Of a stretch of DNA of 7,672 bases, positions 1 through 5,636 are shown in pieces. The notes under the pieces are model-generated. The model did no database searches. It saw nothing but the letters and a program-made list of their open reading frames with translations, and was not told the origin of the DNA. Each line of letters begins with the position of its first letter. Positions within the stretch are counted from its first letter, which is position 1. The position numbers and the translations under genes were made by a program. The stretch is from Bacteriovoracaceae bacterium UBA1018 (GTDB lineage Bacteria; Bdellovibrionota; UBA1018), in NCBI GenBank assembly GCA_002291495.1, contig DBAE01000133.1, positions 600 through 8,271 of the forward strand, in the 5' to 3' direction.

Positions 1-1669
1 GGAGTTGGGTTTGTCCACCTGCTTGCAAGTCTTGGATGATCTGGGTCACTTCGCTCAGCACATTTCCGCCAGCAGCGGCGCGAGTGCCGGAGATTATGGG
101 AGCCCAGACAGCGTGGAGGCCCGATGTTTCATCAAATCCCTGAATCATCGGATCAGGGTTTAGGTCCGAAAGGATATTGTACTTGCCACTTTCCCAAGGG
201 TTTGGAGCCATGGCGGATTGATAAGCTTGGTCCATGGCGGCTTGGTCGACAACTCCACCGCTTTGAGGCATCTGGTTAAATAAGGTGCCCAAGACAAAAT
301 TTTCTTCCCACCCTTTTCCGTTGTCCATGACGGGTAGCCAAGGAATCTTGCCCTTACACACAGTGGCACTGCAGGGTGGCACGTCCGGACCGAGTCGATA
401 GTCAGCCGTAAAAAGTTCTTTGCCCCCCTTAGGGCCAAGTCGGCTCCCAAAAGGCTGGGCTGCAGAGTACGCCTTGAGGGTGATATCTCCGAACGGAGAA
501 AACATGATCTTGGCCTCGGCCTGAAGTTTAACGGCGTAGTAGGTCAGAAGATTTGGATCTTTATAAACTCCAATCACCGGAGGTGGAACGGATGAAACGA
601 AAGGCTCAAGAGTAGGGCGGCAATCCGCCGTACCATCCGATTGCATCCCCACCTTAATCATATTGACCCAAAATGTATCGAACTCAGCAACGATTGGCGA
701 GAGGTTGATCAATTGAGCTCCGAAAGGCCCAGGCGGCAAGAGCTCCTCCATTTGGATGCTTTCGGTATTACTAAAGGTCGTACCGGGAGAGTCGCTGCCC
801 AGCGTGTAGTAAGCGGATAGAAAGGCCTGAATCGGCCGCTCAAGCGCTGCCCAGTCTTTCGAACTTCTCATATCATTGAGTCGATCGATTGTTACACGTT
901 CCGCTTTGTGATTCACAAACTCAGAAAGAGTATCGATGCGCCGCTTGAGAATAATATTCTTTGGAAAAAGTCCAAGTCCCTTTGCGAGTCCACGCATGGT
1001 TCGTAGTGTTTCAGGAAGGCGATCTTGACCTGTTCCAGGAGTTGGCGGTTGGCTAGCAATCTGCTGTTCGAGCGCAGTGAGGGTCGGGTCTGTATTCCAC
1101 AGCCAGAGAAAGAGTAGAGTACGGTTGGATTGTCCAATTAAGTCGCAATTTTCTTGGCGGATCTTTTCGAGCTGCTGAAGCTGATTGATCATCGTCGTAT
1201 TGACGCTGTCAAAGATCCCCGTTGTTTTTGGCGGTATTTGCAGTCGATTGAGCTGCGGCATTTTACAAAAGTTATCGCCTTTAAGAAATGACATACAGAC
1301 TGCGGGCACTCCATAGTCTTTGACCCCATCGGGGGACCATTTGCGAGGGCCCGAAACTGGCTGCGTGGGGTGTGTATCTTGCGCCATATTTCCAATGACG
1401 TAATAGCGATAGAGAAACTTCTTAAATTGGCGTCGCATCTCATAATTGAGATAAGAAATATCGTTCAGTTGTCGCGCCTGAACTGCTGCGCCAGCGTACG
1501 CAGCCATGTCTGCGGCATTTTGAAGATTGATCTTGGCGTTAACGAGCATCCCTGTATTCACTACAAAAGTGAAAAACAGGACAAACGTCATCATCATCAT
1601 TCCGAGAAGTACGGAAATCTGACCCTTCTGTCGTAACTGACGGGCTTCCTTGCCCTGAGATGTTCGCAC
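1..1669 (-). CDS. Tad/TadG-like membrane-anchored protein, 3' end outside window (partial)
   Basis: An uninterrupted minus-strand frame runs from a GTG at 1669-1667 to the window edge, giving 556 codons without a stop. A short basic N-terminus (residues 1-17, ending KGQ) is followed by one hydrophobic segment (about 18-44, including four consecutive Met codons at 24-27) and then KINLQNAADMAAYAGA. This is the pattern of the N-terminal Tad domain (TadE/TadG-type pilus-assembly proteins), anchored in the inner membrane with the rest outside the cytoplasm. A long domain follows, with Cys at 125, 135, 175, 433 and 438 among others, possible disulfides, and a QPFGSRLGP segment near 405-413 that I recall from Bdellovibrio-type Tad proteins. 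GTG is the only usual start codon between the upstream in-frame TAG and Met24; no clear ribosome-binding site precedes it. No other tad or pilus gene is in the window, so a pilus role is inferred from the N-terminus alone. Family call fairly sure; function not. Confidence 0.8.
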   Translation of the reverse strand, partial: MRTSQGKEARQLRQKGQISVLLGMMMMTFVLFFTFVVNTGMLVNAKINLQNAADMAAYAGAAVQARQLNDISYLNYEMRRQFKKFLYRYYVIGNMAQDTHPTQPVSGPRKWSPDGVKDYGVPAVCMSFLKGDNFCKMPQLNRLQIPPKTTGIFDSVNTTMINQLQQLEKIRQENCDLIGQSNRTLLFLWLWNTDPTLTALEQQIASQPPTPGTGQDRLPETLRTMRGLAKGLGLFPKNIILKRRIDTLSEFVNHKAERVTIDRLNDMRSSKDWAALERPIQAFLSAYYTLGSDSPGTTFSNTESIQMEELLPPGPFGAQLINLSPIVAEFDTFWVNMIKVGMQSDGTADCRPTLEPFVSSVPPPVIGVYKDPNLLTYYAVKLQAEAKIMFSPFGDITLKAYSAAQPFGSRLGPKGGKELFTADYRLGPDVPPCSATVCKGKIPWLPVMDNGKGWEENFVLGTLFNQMPQSGGVVDQAAMDQAYQSAMAPNPWESGKYNILSDLNPDPMIQGFDETSGLHAVWAPIISGTRAAAGGNVLSEVTQIIQDLQAGGQTQL

Positions 1670-1729
1670 GTTACTATTGTCGCAAAGCTCTAAGGCGCTG
1701 TCTATGAGTCCAAAAACTGTCTAGTTTTT

Positions 1730-1754
1730 AAGCACTCGGGGGACGTGCTTTTTT
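1730..1754 (+). terminator. Possible intrinsic terminator, plus direction, upstream of any plus-strand gene
   Basis: A 6-bp stem (AAGCAC at 1730-1735 with GTGCTT at 1745-1750, 9-base loop) runs into six T's at 1749-1754. Read on the plus strand it looks like a modest terminator, yet no plus-strand gene lies before it; it could stop transcription running antisense through the Tad-like gene. On the minus strand there is no proper U tract, so it would only be a hairpin in the Tad-like leader. Confidence 0.4.
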
Positions 1755-1790
1755 CGGTCAAATTTGAAATATATTAATAAAATCAATGAG

Positions 1791-1820
1791 TTGAAATTAG
1801 GCACACCCGTTGCTTATAGG
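1791..1820 (+). promoter_or_regulatory. Putative sigma-70-type promoter for the small secreted protein gene
   Basis: TTGAAA (1791-1796; five of six match the -35 consensus) and TATAGG (1815-1820; four of six match the -10) are separated by 18 bases. The stretch just upstream (about 1760-1790) is very AT-rich. A start near 1827 would give a leader of about 145 bases before the ATG at 1971. Found by eye; the organism's own promoter consensus is unknown. Confidence 0.45.
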
Positions 1821-1840
1821 GCTGCGACACTGAGATTAAG

Positions 1841-1949
1841 GTGCTGAAAAAGCACAATGATCTCAAGAGATCGGCCAAAGCATTGGTTCCAACGTTGAGC
1901 AGAAGTGGAGCAGGGCTGATCTTAGAGTGAATGAAGACTGAACCAATGC
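1841..1949 (+). promoter_or_regulatory. Structured 5' leader (three stems) of the small secreted protein gene
   Basis: Three inverted repeats lie in order between the putative promoter and the ATG at 1971. The first is GTGCT/AGCAC with a GAAAA loop (1841-1855). The second is GATCTC/GAGATC (1859-1872). The third is a perfect 10-bp pair, GCATTGGTTC (1880-1889) with GAACCAATGC (1940-1949), closing a 50-base loop. The ribosome-binding site (GAGG, 1962-1965) is outside all of them. I match this to no known riboswitch class. It may be a regulatory or stabilising leader, or the second repeat may be a DNA operator. Confidence 0.4.
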
Positions 1950-1970
1950 GTAGAGTGAGTCGAGGTAGTT

Positions 1971-2396
1971 ATGTTTTTGAAACGAAAATTTTTATTGAGC
2001 GTTGTTTTAAGCGCCGTGTTTCTTAGCTCTGCAGCAGCTTTCTCTCGAGAGCCAGCGTCTACCTACTGCGTAGATTGTGGAGTCCAAGCACAGAATCAAG
2101 ATTTGCTCTCTTCAACTGGAGCACCTAACCAATCCAACATCCAATTTACCATGAGAACCGTTAACGGTTTGATGACTCAAACGTCAGATCCTCTTTTTTC
2201 GAGCGATCCTCATCGTTGGATGCCCGATGCTAAGTACGAACACCTCACTGTGTTTCATCAAGACAAGATTGAAGAACATAACTTTGACATCATGCCGGAA
2301 GGCTTTTGGAGCACAGGTATTTTTAATACCTCTTATCTCCAAACTTCGCCGCTGGGTAACATGATGTCTCATGCGAAAGCCGCAGGTATTTACTGA
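1971..2396 (+). CDS. Small secreted protein of unknown function (141 aa)
   Basis: The protein has a clear Sec signal peptide: basic MFLKRK, a hydrophobic core (about residues 7-20) and a small-residue region SSAAAFS, with cleavage likely around residues 23-25. The mature part, about 116 residues, is predicted to be periplasmic or secreted; there is no lipobox cysteine and no further membrane segment. The only cysteines are C33 and C36 in a CVDC motif just after the cleavage site, which could form a redox pair, bind a metal or link subunits. The rest is polar, and the C-terminus ends in MMSHAKAAGIY. The ATG start is supported by GAGG five bases upstream. The gene stands alone, with a putative promoter and structured leader before it and a strong terminator 78 bases after its stop, so it is probably transcribed as a single gene. 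I do not recognise a family. That it is a real exported protein is fairly sure; its role is unknown. Confidence 0.75.
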   Translation: MFLKRKFLLSVVLSAVFLSSAAAFSREPASTYCVDCGVQAQNQDLLSSTGAPNQSNIQFTMRTVNGLMTQTSDPLFSSDPHRWMPDAKYEHLTVFHQDKIEEHNFDIMPEGFWSTGIFNTSYLQTSPLGNMMSHAKAAGIY

Positions 2397-2473
2397 TTTG
2401 AAAGTTTCGTTTTGTTGACGAGTTTAACTCGCTTAGCAAAACGATTGTCCCCGATACTCCTCTCTCTCTCTCG

Positions 2474-2513
2474 GAGCTGGGTCGTCAAGACGACTGACCC
2501 AGCTCTTTTTTTT
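2474..2513 (+). terminator. Strong intrinsic terminator after the small secreted protein gene
   Basis: A perfect 10-bp stem (GAGCTGGGTC 2474-2483 with GACCCAGCTC 2496-2505) can extend by three pairs past a one-base bulge and is followed at once by eight T's (2506-2513). It lies 78 bases beyond the stop at 2396. A CU-rich tract (2456-2472) sits just before the stem. Confidence 0.92.
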
Positions 2514-2518
2514 GCTTC

Positions 2519-2559
2519 AGATCTGCGGCGAAATTCTTCGTCCGACCGCAGCTCGCCTC
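2519..2559. repeat. 41-base hairpin-forming direct repeat, copy 1
   Basis: This copy matches the one at 2641-2681 at 34 of 41 positions without gaps. Its ends can pair (GATCTGCGG with CCGCAGCTC, eight of nine pairs) around a 17-base loop. Five of the seven differences are C in this copy versus T in the other. A small dispersed intergenic repeat or the remains of a duplicated RNA element are the likeliest explanations. Confidence 0.65.
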
Positions 2560-2640
2560 CTGCAGTGGCCACTTACGGCCACTTTAGTCGTCTCGCTTTG
2601 TCGTCCTCGACTTTCTTGCATCTCTTCGCAAAAATACTTT

Positions 2641-2681
2641 AGAGCTGTGGCGAAATTTTTTGTCTAACCGCAGCTCGTCTC
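2641..2681. repeat. 41-base hairpin-forming direct repeat, copy 2
   Basis: Second copy, 122 bases after the first. GAGCTGTGG (2642-2650) pairs fully with CCGCAGCTC (2668-2676) if one G-U pair is allowed. Five bases later comes a run of seven T's (2682-2688), so on the plus strand this copy could act as a weak terminator. Both copies share the CGAAATT start of the loop. Confidence 0.65.
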
Positions 2682-2805
2682 TTTTTTTATACAAGCGCGC
2701 GGCGGTGCGTTTTGATGCTGGCCATTTCGTGCACAGGTGTGAAGCAAAAAAAGGAAAGATTGCGATCCGCATGTATGAAGTCAAAGTATAAGCGAGCTGC
2801 TATTC

Positions 2806-2833
2806 TTCACATCTTTTTTACGAGAGTTATGTT
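2806..2833 (+). promoter_or_regulatory. Weak putative promoter for a small RNA
   Basis: TTCACA (2806-2811) and TATGTT (2828-2833) are spaced by 16 bases, matching the sigma-70 hexamers at five and four positions. It is the best pair I could find upstream of the otherwise unexplained terminator at 2902-2932. Read with caution. Confidence 0.3.
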
Positions 2834-2839
2834 TGGCAT

Positions 2840-2932
2840 TTGTCGTGCAAAGTGTGGAGAGTGTCCGCAAGATGCGGTTCATACTACTCCTCTCTCTCAA
2901 TGCCCTTCGGGAAACCGAAGGGCTTTTTTTTT
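2840..2932 (+). ncRNA. Candidate intergenic small RNA of about 90 bases
   Basis: A perfect terminator at 2902-2932 has no gene before it on the same strand (the previous transcript already ends at 2513). The stretch from a putative start near 2840 contains a hairpin (CCGCA/TGCGG, 2865-2877), then an apparently unpaired CU-rich tract (ACTCCTCTCTCTC, 2886-2898), then the terminator. A hairpin, a free pyrimidine-rich seed and a strong intrinsic terminator are common in bacterial trans-acting small RNAs; the tract is complementary to purine-rich ribosome-binding sites. Start and existence are inferred. It could instead be the tail of a longer transcript from the repeat region. Confidence 0.42.
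2902..2932 (+). terminator. Strong intrinsic terminator with GAAA loop
   Basis: GCCCTTCGG (2902-2910) pairs perfectly with CCGAAGGGC (2915-2923) across a GAAA loop, followed by nine T's (2924-2932). This is a textbook terminator on the plus strand, 186 bases before lipA, so it insulates lipA from upstream transcription. Confidence 0.92.
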
Positions 2933-3118
2933 AATCGTAGTAGATAAATTACTGGGCGCCCAAAAAACGAAATCAATGATTGACGAGATCCCAGTAGGAA
3001 GGAGTCTCAAGTTTTCTTCTTAAAGTTGATTAATTAAGTATGAAATAGGCTATTCAGCGCTCGGAACTTCAACTCCAGGATTGAACCTGCGGCCCATACA
3101 TGCGAGAAGAAATAACAC

Positions 3119-4183
3119 ATGGCTATCTTTCGCGAATTGCCGGTCTTAGAGGCGGTCTCAGAAACTGTTTCCGAAACAATGGATCACGCGCACGATCATA
3201 CTGATCTTGTCGCTCGGTCGACTCGTACTCAAAACGAGGCGCGGCCTCTGCCTCCTTCTAAGGCTCGCGAAATTTTGGCTTCTAAAAAACCTGAATGGTT
3301 AAAGATTCGTCCACCGGGTGGTGAGGCTTATACTCAGATTAAAGGAATGCTCCGTGAGCGAAAGCTTCATACTGTTTGCGAAGAAGCGCACTGTCCAAAC
3401 GTATCAGAGTGCTGGGCTTCGGGAACCGCGACCTTTATGTTGGGCGGAGACACTTGCACACGCGCTTGCCGCTTTTGTGCGATTAAGACCGCGCGACGTC
3501 CGCCGCCACTCGATCCTGAAGAGCCGCATCACATTGCCCAAAGTGTCTCGACATTGGGGTTAAAATACGTCGTGCTTACTTCGGTCGATCGAGATGATCT
3601 CCAAGATGGTGGTGCATCGCATTTTGCTGCTACGATCAAAGAGATCAAACGTCTCAATCCAGAGATTTTGGTCGAAGCACTGGTCCCAGATTTTCGTGGA
3701 GATATTGAAGCGATTAAAATTCTGGTCGATTCCAAACTCGATGTCTATGCGCACAATATCGAAACAGTGAAAAGACTTCAGTATCGCGTCCGCGATCCGA
3801 GAGCAGGCTATGAACAGTCATTGAAATCACTCTTAGATGCTAAGAAGTATGCTCAGAGCATCGGTCATGATCTATTTACAAAAAGCGCGGTCATGTTGGG
3901 CCTAGGAGAAGAGAACGCGGAGCTCGATGAGGCTTTTGTCGATTTGCGCTCCTATGATGTAGATGTATTGACGGTGGGGCAATACCTGCGTCCATCGATG
4001 CAGCATTTGCCAGTAGAGAAGTATTATTCACCCGATGAATTTGCTTCCCTTGGAAAGCAAGCTGAGTCAAAAGGATTTCTATACGTTGCTTCGGGACCGA
4101 TGGTCAGATCCAGTTACCGAGCCGGAGAATTTTTTATCGAAGGTGTGATTCGTAAACGTAGGGGTTTAGAGTCACATCTGTGA
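3119..4183 (+). CDS. lipA: Lipoyl synthase (radical SAM enzyme)
   Basis: LipA is a cytoplasmic radical S-adenosylmethionine enzyme that inserts two sulfur atoms into the octanoyl group on lipoyl-domain lysines, completing the lipoyl cofactor. The 354-residue protein has every hallmark. The auxiliary-cluster cysteines C87, C92 and C98 lie in CEEAHCPNVSEC; the radical SAM cluster cysteines C113, C117 and C120 lie in CTRACRFC; and the C-terminal RSSY motif (330-333), whose serine ligates the auxiliary cluster, is present. KPEWLKIRPP (57-66) matches the usual N-terminal region. The N-terminus is about 19 residues longer than E. coli LipA and carries a His-rich patch (HAHDH, 23-27) of unknown meaning. 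The ATG at 3119 is preferred because GAGAAG lies nine bases upstream, while Met21 has no ribosome-binding site. It is first in a cluster with E2, its substrate, and E3. No lipB or lplA is visible here. Confidence 0.97.
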   Translation: MAIFRELPVLEAVSETVSETMDHAHDHTDLVARSTRTQNEARPLPPSKAREILASKKPEWLKIRPPGGEAYTQIKGMLRERKLHTVCEEAHCPNVSECWASGTATFMLGGDTCTRACRFCAIKTARRPPPLDPEEPHHIAQSVSTLGLKYVVLTSVDRDDLQDGGASHFAATIKEIKRLNPEILVEALVPDFRGDIEAIKILVDSKLDVYAHNIETVKRLQYRVRDPRAGYEQSLKSLLDAKKYAQSIGHDLFTKSAVMLGLGEENAELDEAFVDLRSYDVDVLTVGQYLRPSMQHLPVEKYYSPDEFASLGKQAESKGFLYVASGPMVRSSYRAGEFFIEGVIRKRRGLESHL

Positions 4184-4235
4184 GCACCCGAGGTGCTCCA
4201 AAAGAATTGTTGGCACCTGGGGGTGCCGCAAAAGA
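4182..4235 (+). repeat. Two tandem hairpin units between lipA and the E2 gene
   Basis: Unit 1 is GAGCACC-CGA-GGTGCTC (4182-4198), whose 5' arm overlaps the lipA stop. Unit 2 is GGCACC-TGGG-GGTGCC (4212-4227), extendable by a T-G pair (4211/4228). Each is followed by CAAAAGA (4199-4205 and 4229-4235), so the element is duplicated with a period of 30 bases. An A-T pair in unit 1 (4183/4197) is replaced by G-C in unit 2 (4212/4227), keeping the stem. There is no T run, so these are not terminators; processing, mRNA stability or protein binding are possible. The E2 ribosome-binding site (4241-4244) stays free. Confidence 0.7.
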
Positions 4236-4255
4236 CAGAAAGGAACTCGATTGTT

Positions 4256-5596
4256 ATGCAGCTGAAACTTCCTGAATTAGGTGAAGGCGTCCACGAAGGT
4301 GAGTTGATTAAGTGGAAAGTTCAAGTTGGAGATCAAGTTAAAGACGATCAATTGATCTGCGAGATCATGACCGATAAAGCAACGATCGAACTTCCTGCGC
4401 CATTCCACGGAAAAGTCACTCAGCTCATGGCTAAAGAAGGTGAAGTCGTTCACGTTGGCCAAGTTCTTCTTGAGTACGACTCAGGTGCAGGTGCTTCGAC
4501 TTCAAAAGCACCGACCGCATCGACTCCTTCAGCGTCGAAACCAGCTTCGCAAGCTCCAGCTCCTATGGCCGCAGCTGCGGCTGCTCCAGTGCAAAACAAA
4601 GGGAGCTCGACGAGTTTGGCAGGAGTTAATGCTGCTCCGCAATCTTCTGCACCCGCTCCGCAGGGCGCATCTCTCAATTCAGATATTTTGGCGGCTCCAT
4701 CGACACGCAAACTTGCTCGCGAGATGGGCATTGATCTGTCGACTGTTCAAGGTTCAGGACCTGCAGGTCGCATTATGCGCGAAGATTTAGATAAAGGTTC
4801 CGCATCTCGTGGTACTGGCGCTGTGACTGCCGGAGCTCCGACCATGGCGCGATCCGCATATAGCCGTGGACCATCTGCCCAAACTGAAGAGCGAGTGCCT
4901 TTCCGTGGTCTTCGTAAGAAGATCTCTGAAAAAATGCGTCTATCCAAAGATAAAGCAGCACATTTCACTTATGTTGAAGAAGCTGATGCATCCGCACTTG
5001 TGCAACTTCGCGCTCAAGCCAAAGAGATTGGCGCAAAGCAAGGCGTGAAAGTGACCTACTTGCCATTTATTATGAAGGCGATGGTCGCTGCGATGAAACA
5101 ATACCCGATTCTCAACTCCACTTTGGATGAGGAGAAGGGTGAAATTGTGCTTAAGCACTATTACAATATCAGCTTGTCCGTTCAGACGGATGACGGTTTG
5201 ATGGCGCCAGTTGTGAAGGATGTGGGTAATAAATCCATCATCGAACTTGCTCGCGACATTGCTGTCTTGGCTGACAAAGCACGGAACAAGAAACTCACCA
5301 TGGAAGATCTCACCGGTGGGACAATCACTTTGACTAATGCTGGAACCATCGGTGGATTATTCACGACTCCAGTTATTAACTACCCAGAAGTAGCGATCTT
5401 AGGCTTCAATAAAATCTTTAAGAAGCCGCATGTGATCTCCCAAAATGGCAAAGATGAGATTGTGATCCGTGATTGGACTTACTTTGCGATCTCACTTGAT
5501 CATCGGGTCGTGGATGGCGCAATTGCAGCTGAGTTCATGAAGGTTTTCATTAATTATATCGAAAACCCAAGCTTACTCTTGCTCGAGAGCATCTAA
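4256..5596 (+). CDS. pdhC: 2-oxoacid dehydrogenase E2, dihydrolipoamide acyltransferase (probably pyruvate dehydrogenase acetyltransferase)
   Basis: E2 is the structural core of the complex: its lipoyl arm takes the acyl group from E1 and passes it to coenzyme A. The 446-residue protein has the full domain order. One lipoyl domain (about 1-78) has the lipoylated lysine K41 in MTDKA. An Ala/Pro/Ser-rich flexible linker spans about 79-142. The peripheral-subunit-binding domain (about 144-179) shows APSTRKLAREMGIDL and GSGPAGRI. After a second linker comes the catalytic domain (about 211-446) with DHRVVDG, catalytic H416 and D420. The start is the ATG at 4256, preceded by AAGGA and followed at once by the lipoyl-domain sequence LKLPELGEG. 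An in-frame GTG at 4193 would add 21 atypical residues and lies inside a hairpin, so I reject it. Next to lipA and E3, with E1 not in view. Branched-chain E2 proteins look similar, so the substrate, and with it the symbol, is less certain than the family. Confidence 0.93.
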   Translation: MQLKLPELGEGVHEGELIKWKVQVGDQVKDDQLICEIMTDKATIELPAPFHGKVTQLMAKEGEVVHVGQVLLEYDSGAGASTSKAPTASTPSASKPASQAPAPMAAAAAAPVQNKGSSTSLAGVNAAPQSSAPAPQGASLNSDILAAPSTRKLAREMGIDLSTVQGSGPAGRIMREDLDKGSASRGTGAVTAGAPTMARSAYSRGPSAQTEERVPFRGLRKKISEKMRLSKDKAAHFTYVEEADASALVQLRAQAKEIGAKQGVKVTYLPFIMKAMVAAMKQYPILNSTLDEEKGEIVLKHYYNISLSVQTDDGLMAPVVKDVGNKSIIELARDIAVLADKARNKKLTMEDLTGGTITLTNAGTIGGLFTTPVINYPEVAILGFNKIFKKPHVISQNGKDEIVIRDWTYFAISLDHRVVDGAIAAEFMKVFINYIENPSLLLLESI

Positions 5597-5599
5597 GAA

Positions 5600-5617
5600 A
5601 ACTATTTCGAAACAGTT
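5600..5617. promoter_or_regulatory. Near-palindrome in the E2-E3 spacer
   Basis: An 18-base imperfect palindrome (AACTATTTCGAAACAGTT, one mismatched pair) fills half of the 40-base gap between E2 and E3. It could form a weak hairpin in the shared mRNA. There is no T run, so it is not a terminator. The E3 ribosome-binding site (GAAGG, 5625-5629) lies just after it. Confidence 0.3.
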
Positions 5618-5636
5618 CATAGAAGAAGGTAATCTC

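Larger units (their letters stand above)
2397..3118. other. Long non-coding region with terminators, repeats and a possible small RNA
   Basis: No convincing protein gene lies here; frames of 60-103 codons are low-complexity or run through terminators. In order it holds a nested inverted repeat (GTTTTG...CAAAAC enclosing CGAGTT/AACTCG, about 2408-2443), a strong terminator, repeat copy 1, a 7-bp hairpin (AGTGGCC/GGCCACT, 2564-2583), repeat copy 2, a possible small RNA with terminator, and the lipA leader. For lipA the only promoter seen is weak: TTGATT (3026-3031) with TATTCA (3051-3056) or GCTATT (3049-3054). A ribosome-binding site (GAGAAG, 3104-3109) precedes the ATG at 3119. Confidence 0.6.

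Noticed and set aside
160..1443. Several minus- and plus-strand frames of 74-96 codons within 160-1636
   Set aside because: They lie in other frames across the single long Tad-like reading frame and show no domains; shadows of that gene.
2412..2642. Plus-strand open frame of 76 codons after the small secreted protein gene
   Set aside because: It runs straight through the strong terminator at 2474-2513 and the first 41-base repeat, with low-complexity Ser/Leu-rich translation; the CU-rich and hairpin sequences explain it.
2584..2784. Minus-strand open frame of 66 codons, very basic
   Set aside because: Composition reflects the reverse of pyrimidine-rich repeats; no domain, no clear ribosome-binding site.
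2787..2792. TATAAG as a -10 for the candidate small RNA
   Set aside because: The nearest -35-like hexamer (TTGCGA, 2760-2765) is 21 bases away and a 17-base spacer gives no match.
2712..3023. Plus-strand open frame of 103 codons with several cysteines
   Set aside because: It spans the perfect terminator at 2902-2932, so any transcript would end inside it; no recognisable domain, and no convincing ribosome-binding site or promoter at its start.
3078..3087. GGATTGAACC, reverse complement of a tRNA T-arm-like sequence
   Set aside because: Flanking bases give only a 4-bp stem with a six-base loop, and no acceptor, D or anticodon arms can be found around it on the minus strand.
4193..4255. GTG start adding 21 residues to E2
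   Set aside because: The extension does not resemble an E2 N-terminus and is encoded by the tandem hairpins; the ATG at 4256 has a ribosome-binding site and starts directly at the lipoyl domain.
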